Translations under genes and position numbers: made by a program | Assembly: GCA_047611425.1 (NCBI GenBank) | Contig: JBLFWJ010000050.1 | Span: 1 to 18,447 of the forward strand | Direction: 5' to 3' | From: JBLFWJ01 sp047611425 | Lineage (GTDB): Bacteria; Bacteroidota; Bacteroidia; UBA10329 | DNA length: 18,447 nt | Notes under the pieces: model-generated | Database searches by the model: none | Told to the model about the DNA's origin: nothing | Seen by the model: the letters and a program-made list of their open reading frames with translations, nothing else | Part shown: positions 15,106 through 18,447 of the stretch, piece by piece | How the letters are laid out: each line of letters opens with the position of its first letter | Numbering within the stretch: position 1 is the stretch's first letter

Positions 15106-15112
15106 ACATTTA
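15105..15112 (+). promoter_or_regulatory. -7-like element for mqnB
   Basis: TACATTTA differs from TAnnTTTG at the last base only. It lies 6 nt before the ATG at 15119, so the transcript would be leaderless or nearly so. No -33 TTG is visible. Confidence 0.3.
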
Positions 15113-15118
15113 CCAACA

Positions 15119-15736
15119 ATGGCAAAAACCCTAATAGTTGCAGCTACAGAGGCCGAAATTGAAGGTTTAAGATCGACTTTAGCTGATATTGCTGAATGCG
15201 AATTTTTGGTTACTGGTATTGGAATGGTAAATACAACGTTTACACTAACCAAATACTTAAACGGAATTGAACCACCGAAAAAAATCATCAACGTAGGTAT
15301 TGCAGGAGCATTCAATCCTGAAATTGAAATTGGACAGGCGGTTCAGGTGGTAAAGGATCGGTTTTCAGAATTAGGTGCCGAAGACAGTGGTTCCTTTTTG
15401 AAAGCAGATGAAATGGGATTGATGAAGAAGCAGGATGTTGAATTTGAGTCAAGTAACAAATTCTCCGAGCTCATTCCTGTTAGCGGCATCACTGTAAATA
15501 CAATTCATGGAAACGAGCGTTCTATCTCCCAGGCCAGACAACTTTACAACCCAGATGTTGAGTCGATGGAAGGGGCAGCAGTCGCATTCGTAGCAGAGCA
15601 GTTTGGTTGTGACTGGATTCAGATTAGATGCATTTCAAATTACGTTGAGCCAAGAAATAAGGACAACTGGAATATTCCATTGGCGTTAGAAAATTTAAAT
15701 ACCACGGTGACCCAATTGATTAAGAACTCATTTTGA
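15119..15736 (+). CDS. mqnB: Futalosine hydrolase
   Basis: MqnB (205 residues) cleaves futalosine to dehypoxanthine futalosine and hypoxanthine in the alternative menaquinone pathway. It is a nucleoside-phosphorylase-fold hydrolase: IVAATEAEIEGL (6-17), VTGIGMVNTTFTL (31-43) and NVGIAGAF mark the core, and VESMEGAAVAFVAEQFG contains the conserved glutamate that binds the ribose. The related MTA/SAH nucleosidases share these motifs, but the overlap with mqnD and the overall form favour MqnB. Its TGA shares two bases with the TTG start of mqnD, so the two enzymes of the pathway are co-translated. Confidence 0.9.
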   Translation: MAKTLIVAATEAEIEGLRSTLADIAECEFLVTGIGMVNTTFTLTKYLNGIEPPKKIINVGIAGAFNPEIEIGQAVQVVKDRFSELGAEDSGSFLKADEMGLMKKQDVEFESSNKFSELIPVSGITVNTIHGNERSISQARQLYNPDVESMEGAAVAFVAEQFGCDWIQIRCISNYVEPRNKDNWNIPLALENLNTTVTQLIKNSF

Positions 15737-16569
15737 AAGAAAAACTAACCATCGGATTTTCAACTTGTCCTAACGACACGTTCATTTTTGATGCTTTAGT
15801 CAACGGAAAAATTGAATCCGAATTTGATTTCGAAGTTCATTTAGGCGATGTACAGGATTTGAATGAACTGGCTTTTCAAGGAAAGTTGGACACTACCAAG
15901 CTGAGCTACAAGGCATTCGCTTTTGTGAGCGAAGAATACCAATTACTGAATTCGGGAAGTGCACTTGGTAGAAATTGCGGCCCGCTCGTTATCACAAGAT
16001 CAGATTCGGAATTGACTATCGAGGGTCTAGCTGAAGCGAATATTGCCACACCAGGTCGTTACACTACTGCAGACTTGCTTTTGAGCTATGCGTGCCCAAA
16101 TGCCAGAAGGAGAGAGGAACTGCTTTTTTCTGAGATTGAAGATGCCGTAATAAATGGAGATGTTGATGCTGGTTTAATCATTCATGAAAATCGATTTACC
16201 TATCAAGACAAAGGATTGAAGAAGCTTATTGATCTAGGCGAACATTGGGAAACCGGAACAGGAAATATGATCCCTCTTGGTGGAATTGCCATTAGAAGGT
16301 CATTGCCAAAGGAGGTGAAGAAAGCTGTCGACCGATTAATTCGATCAAGCGTTGAATATGCTTGGAATAATCCAACGGAAGTAATGGCATATGTTGGGCA
16401 GCACGCCCAAGAGATGAGTCGGGATGTGATGCAAAAACACATCGATTTATACGTAAACCAATATTCGGCTGATTTGGGTGAGGAGGGAAGAAGTGCCGTA
16501 AAACACTTGTACAAAAAAGCCGGTGATCAGGAAGACTTTCCTTTGATCACCGACCCAATATTTGTTTGA
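15733..16569 (+). CDS. mqnD: 1,4-dihydroxy-6-naphthoate synthase
   Basis: MqnD (278 residues) converts cyclic dehypoxanthine futalosine to 1,4-dihydroxy-6-naphthoate. The periplasmic-binding-protein-like fold begins with GFSTCPNDTFIFDAL (8-22), followed by KLSYKAF, GRNCGPLV and PGRYTTADLLL, all typical of the family. The frame upstream is closed by TAA at 15721-15723 and contains no ATG or GTG, so the start is TTG 15733 (or ATT 15730). The TTGA overlap with the mqnB stop supports TTG. The 3' coding end contains a strong hairpin that works as a terminator on the other strand. MqnA, MqnC and MqnE are not in the window. Confidence 0.92.
   Translation: MKEKLTIGFSTCPNDTFIFDALVNGKIESEFDFEVHLGDVQDLNELAFQGKLDTTKLSYKAFAFVSEEYQLLNSGSALGRNCGPLVITRSDSELTIEGLAEANIATPGRYTTADLLLSYACPNARRREELLFSEIEDAVINGDVDAGLIIHENRFTYQDKGLKKLIDLGEHWETGTGNMIPLGGIAIRRSLPKEVKKAVDRLIRSSVEYAWNNPTEVMAYVGQHAQEMSRDVMQKHIDLYVNQYSADLGEEGRSAVKHLYKKAGDQEDFPLITDPIFV
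16513..16555 (-). terminator. Intrinsic terminator for the minus-strand thyA-folA-lipoprotein unit, inside mqnD
   Basis: Read on the minus strand, CGGTGATCA pairs with TGATCACCG (plus-strand 16544-16552 and 16521-16529). An inner GGAA/TTCC stem (16530-16533 and 16538-16541) closes a tetraloop, with a 2-nt bulge between the stems. Three more pairs, two of them G-U, extend the outer base. A run of six T (plus-strand A 16513-16518) follows. It lies about 30 nt past the lipoprotein stop, within the mqnD coding region. On the plus strand no T-run follows, so it acts in one direction. Confidence 0.75.
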
Positions 16570-16581
16570 TTTAACTCTATC

Positions 16582-17463
16582 TCACCACATGGTGAAACTG
16601 TACTTGTTGCCATCAACCTCTACTGAAGCTCCTTCATCGCAATCTCCATTTCCAAAGTCAATTGTTCTGACATCCAAATTTTGTGGATTAACGGTTAAAG
16701 TCCCGGCCTTAACAAAACGACATCCAAATTGTACTTCCAGTGGGGCTGTAATGTCAACTGTGTAAGGAACACCTCCTCGTGTTGTCCCTTCAGCTGTACC
16801 TGAAATTTGGTACACATCATCTAGCAATCCATTAATTTCCATAATGCCAGAACTTTGAGTTGTATCAATTGTAAACCAAGTTGTTTCACTTCCTTCAACC
16901 CAAGTTCTTGTCCGAGTGGATGACCAAGTGGCAGTTCCATCATCGCTTGTAATAGACGCATTATGCACTACAACGGTAAAGTATGGTTGACCTGCCCCAT
17001 TAACTCCTTTGTTGGTTATCAACATCTGATGACGTGAAATCTGATAATTGTCAAGCTCATAGTCAACCAAGTCAACCATTATTTCTGTGTTTTCAGCTCT
17101 GTATAAACCCGAGAATACGCAAACAATTTGACCACTTCTGTATCTACCGTCAGATCCTGTGCACCCATCACCAAAGTCAATAGTTAGGGTCTTTGGAAAC
17201 TCAGATCCTAAAGGAGTTAGTGTTACAGTTGCGCAAGATGCGGATGATTGCAGGTTCCAAGTACTGACTTCAACTTTGTTTAGTCCTGATTGACCTTCAG
17301 CGCCTTCTGTAACTACTTTGTAAACATCATCGAAAACGGACAACCCTTCAGAGTTATTTGTTGATGAGTCAAATCGTAAATCTTCTCGCTTTTTACAGCC
17401 TTCAAAAACGAAGCTGCCAAGAATAAAAACTGCTAGGATTGCTATTGCGTTGTTTTTTCTCAT
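16582..17463 (-). CDS. Hypothetical lipoprotein with a repeated TIDFG-type motif
   Basis: The protein has 293 residues and an N-terminal lipoprotein signal: basic start MRKNN, hydrophobic core, then EGC with C23 and KKR after it. The mature part looks beta-rich, with many Thr/Val strands. Two similar stretches stand out: C77 followed 17 residues later by TIDFGDGC (94-101), and C248 followed 19 residues later by TIDFGNGDC (267-275). This suggests two related beta domains flanking a central region. I recall similar uncharacterised lipoproteins in Bacteroidota but know no function. It starts 23 nt after folA on the same strand, so it is probably co-transcribed. Its 3' end lies 12 nt from mqnD. 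The assigned terminator is 16513-16555. Confidence 0.75.
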   Translation of the reverse strand: MRKNNAIAILAVFILGSFVFEGCKKREDLRFDSSTNNSEGLSVFDDVYKVVTEGAEGQSGLNKVEVSTWNLQSSASCATVTLTPLGSEFPKTLTIDFGDGCTGSDGRYRSGQIVCVFSGLYRAENTEIMVDLVDYELDNYQISRHQMLITNKGVNGAGQPYFTVVVHNASITSDDGTATWSSTRTRTWVEGSETTWFTIDTTQSSGIMEINGLLDDVYQISGTAEGTTRGGVPYTVDITAPLEVQFGCRFVKAGTLTVNPQNLDVRTIDFGNGDCDEGASVEVDGNKYSFTMW

Positions 17464-17486
17464 TTCGGGGTATTGATTTCGTAAAA

Positions 17487-17978
17487 TTAGTCGATTCTGT
17501 GGTACTCCTCAATCGTAAACGTGTGGTTATGCCGATCATCCTTTTCATGGAAATCGCCATTTATTTTTTTCCATTCTTCAGGTTTTTGAATGCTGAAAGA
17601 TGAATCACCCTCAAATGCATCATGAACTTGAGTTACGTGCATTATATCGCACATCGACTCTGCAAGTCGGTATATTTCAGCACCACCAATGATGTAAATG
17701 TCTTCATCTAGTTTTTGTGCTTCCTTAATTGCATCGGTTAACGAATTGGCAACAACAATCCCTTCGGCAGAATAATCTGGATTTCTTGTTATTACGATGT
17801 TGGTCCTTTTTGGCAGTGGACCATCCATGCTTTCAAAGGTTTTTCTACCCATGATTACCGGATGTCCTTTTGTGGATCGTACAAAATGCCGCATGTCATC
17901 TGGCAAATTCCAAATGAGAGCGTTGTCCTTTCCAATGATGCCATTGCTAGCAACTGCTACGATTATTCTAACCGCCAT
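17487..17978 (-). CDS. folA: Dihydrofolate reductase
   Basis: This 163-residue enzyme reduces dihydrofolate to tetrahydrofolate with NADPH. It has IVAVASNGIIGKDNALIWNL (6-25) with the Met20-type loop, the substrate-binding acid D28 in LPDDMRHF (25-32), GHPVIMGRKTFES (38-50) for NADPH and IIGGAEIY (96-103) with the conserved cis Gly-Gly. Length is typical of chromosomal DHFR. The ATG lies one base after the thyA stop, the common thyA-folA pairing in which FolA regenerates the folate oxidised by ThyA. Confidence 0.95.
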   Translation of the reverse strand: MAVRIIVAVASNGIIGKDNALIWNLPDDMRHFVRSTKGHPVIMGRKTFESMDGPLPKRTNIVITRNPDYSAEGIVVANSLTDAIKEAQKLDEDIYIIGGAEIYRLAESMCDIMHVTQVHDAFEGDSSFSIQKPEEWKKINGDFHEKDDRHNHTFTIEEYHRID

Positions 17979-17979
17979 A

Positions 17980-18447
17980 TTAAACCGCTACTTGCGCTTT
18001 GATGTGAGGAGCAGGGTCATAATCAATCAATTCAAAATGCTCAATATTGAATCCGAAGATATCCTTGATACTCGGATCAATCTTCATAGTGGGTAAAGTC
18101 TTTGGAGTTCTGCTCAATTGTTCTTTGGCCTGTTCCAAGTGATTTGAATAAAGGTGCGCATCGCCAAATGTGTGGATGAAATCACCTGGTTCAAGATTAC
18201 AGACTTGGGCAACCATCATGGTGAGTAGAGCATATGAAGCGATATTGAACGGGACTCCAAGAAAAATATCTGCACTACGCTGATAAAGTTGACAGCTCAA
18301 TTTTCCGTTCAACACGTAAAACTGAAATAGAGTGTGGCAGGGCGGAAGAGCCATGTTTTCCACATCGGCAACGTTCCAAGCACTTACAATCAACCTTCTG
18401 GAATCTGGATTGGTTTTAATGCTGTTGATTAGATTAGATATCTGATC
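17980..18447 (-). CDS. thyA: Thymidylate synthase, C-terminal part (5' end outside window)
   Basis: The gene enters from the right edge; 155 residues are visible and the frame is open to base 18447, so roughly 109 N-terminal residues are missing compared with a 264-residue ThyA. RRLIVSAWNV holds the arginine pair that binds dUMP phosphate, LPPCHTLFQFYV the catalytic cysteine, QRSADIFLGVPFNIASYA the dUMP/folate site and HTFGDAHLYSNH the downstream signature; it ends IKAQVAV. ThyA methylates dUMP to dTMP using methylene-tetrahydrofolate. The promoter is outside the window. It is the first visible gene of the thyA-folA-lipoprotein unit. Confidence 0.95.
   Translation of the reverse strand, partial: DQISNLINSIKTNPDSRRLIVSAWNVADVENMALPPCHTLFQFYVLNGKLSCQLYQRSADIFLGVPFNIASYALLTMMVAQVCNLEPGDFIHTFGDAHLYSNHLEQAKEQLSRTPKTLPTMKIDPSIKDIFGFNIEHFELIDYDPAPHIKAQVAV

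Noticed and set aside
16582..16595. Small hairpin TCACC-ACAT-GGTGA as a possible mqnD terminator
   Set aside because: The stem is 5 bp and no T-run follows; it lies over the stop codon of the opposite gene and is probably incidental.
1..18447. Search for a mobile element, CRISPR array, phage or toxin-antitoxin/defence genes
   Set aside because: No transposase or integrase motifs, spaced direct repeats or known defence domains were seen; all long frames are biosynthetic or envelope genes.

Overview
The window looks like a chromosomal segment of a Bacteroidota bacterium, probably Flavobacteriales-related (inference). The evidence is: several -7 promoter elements of the type TAnnTTTG; lipoproteins with Cys-Lys-Lys after the signal peptide; a haloperoxidase-like lipoprotein of a kind common in this phylum; AT-rich coding sequence; and mostly ATG starts without Shine-Dalgarno sequences. 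No mobile element, CRISPR array, tRNA or rRNA was found.

Region A (1-12327, plus strand) is a nucleotide-sugar biosynthesis cluster for a surface polysaccharide. It opens with the C-terminal end of a membrane-anchored family 2 glycosyltransferase. Then come a divergent extended SDR epimerase/dehydratase, a GT4-type glycosyltransferase, a WbpE-type aminotransferase, UDP-glucose 6-dehydrogenase, UDP-glucuronate decarboxylase (UDP-xylose synthase), a WbpD-type N-acetyltransferase, a WbpB-type oxidoreductase, a UDP-HexNAc 6-dehydrogenase, GalE, RmlB and a WbpP-type UDP-GlcNAc 4-epimerase. From 2849 on the genes overlap or are separated by at most 22 nt, so they are probably one transcript; an internal promoter candidate lies at 2825-2832. 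Together they could supply UDP-GlcA, UDP-Xyl, UDP-GlcNAcA, UDP-GlcNAc3NAcA, UDP-Gal/GalNAc and dTDP-4-keto-6-deoxyglucose. No flippase, polymerase, RmlA/C/D or WbpI is in the window, so the polysaccharide locus probably extends to the left.

Region B (12317-15038, minus strand) holds, in transcription order, a PTPS/QueD-family enzyme, FabD and a lipoprotein with a vanadium-haloperoxidase fold. The lipoprotein has lost both signature histidines and looks like a pseudoenzyme. Its 3' end overlaps the 3' end of the sugar cluster by 11 bp.

Region C (15039-16569, plus strand) starts at a divergent intergenic region with a perfect 8-bp-arm palindrome. It carries two genes of the futalosine menaquinone pathway, mqnB and mqnD, coupled by an overlap in which mqnD starts at TTG.

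Region D (16582-18447, minus strand) is thyA (5' end outside the window), folA and a lipoprotein with an internally repeated motif. The three are tightly spaced. Their probable intrinsic terminator lies inside the 3' coding end of the convergent mqnD.

Protein identities rest on motif recognition from memory, not on database searches.
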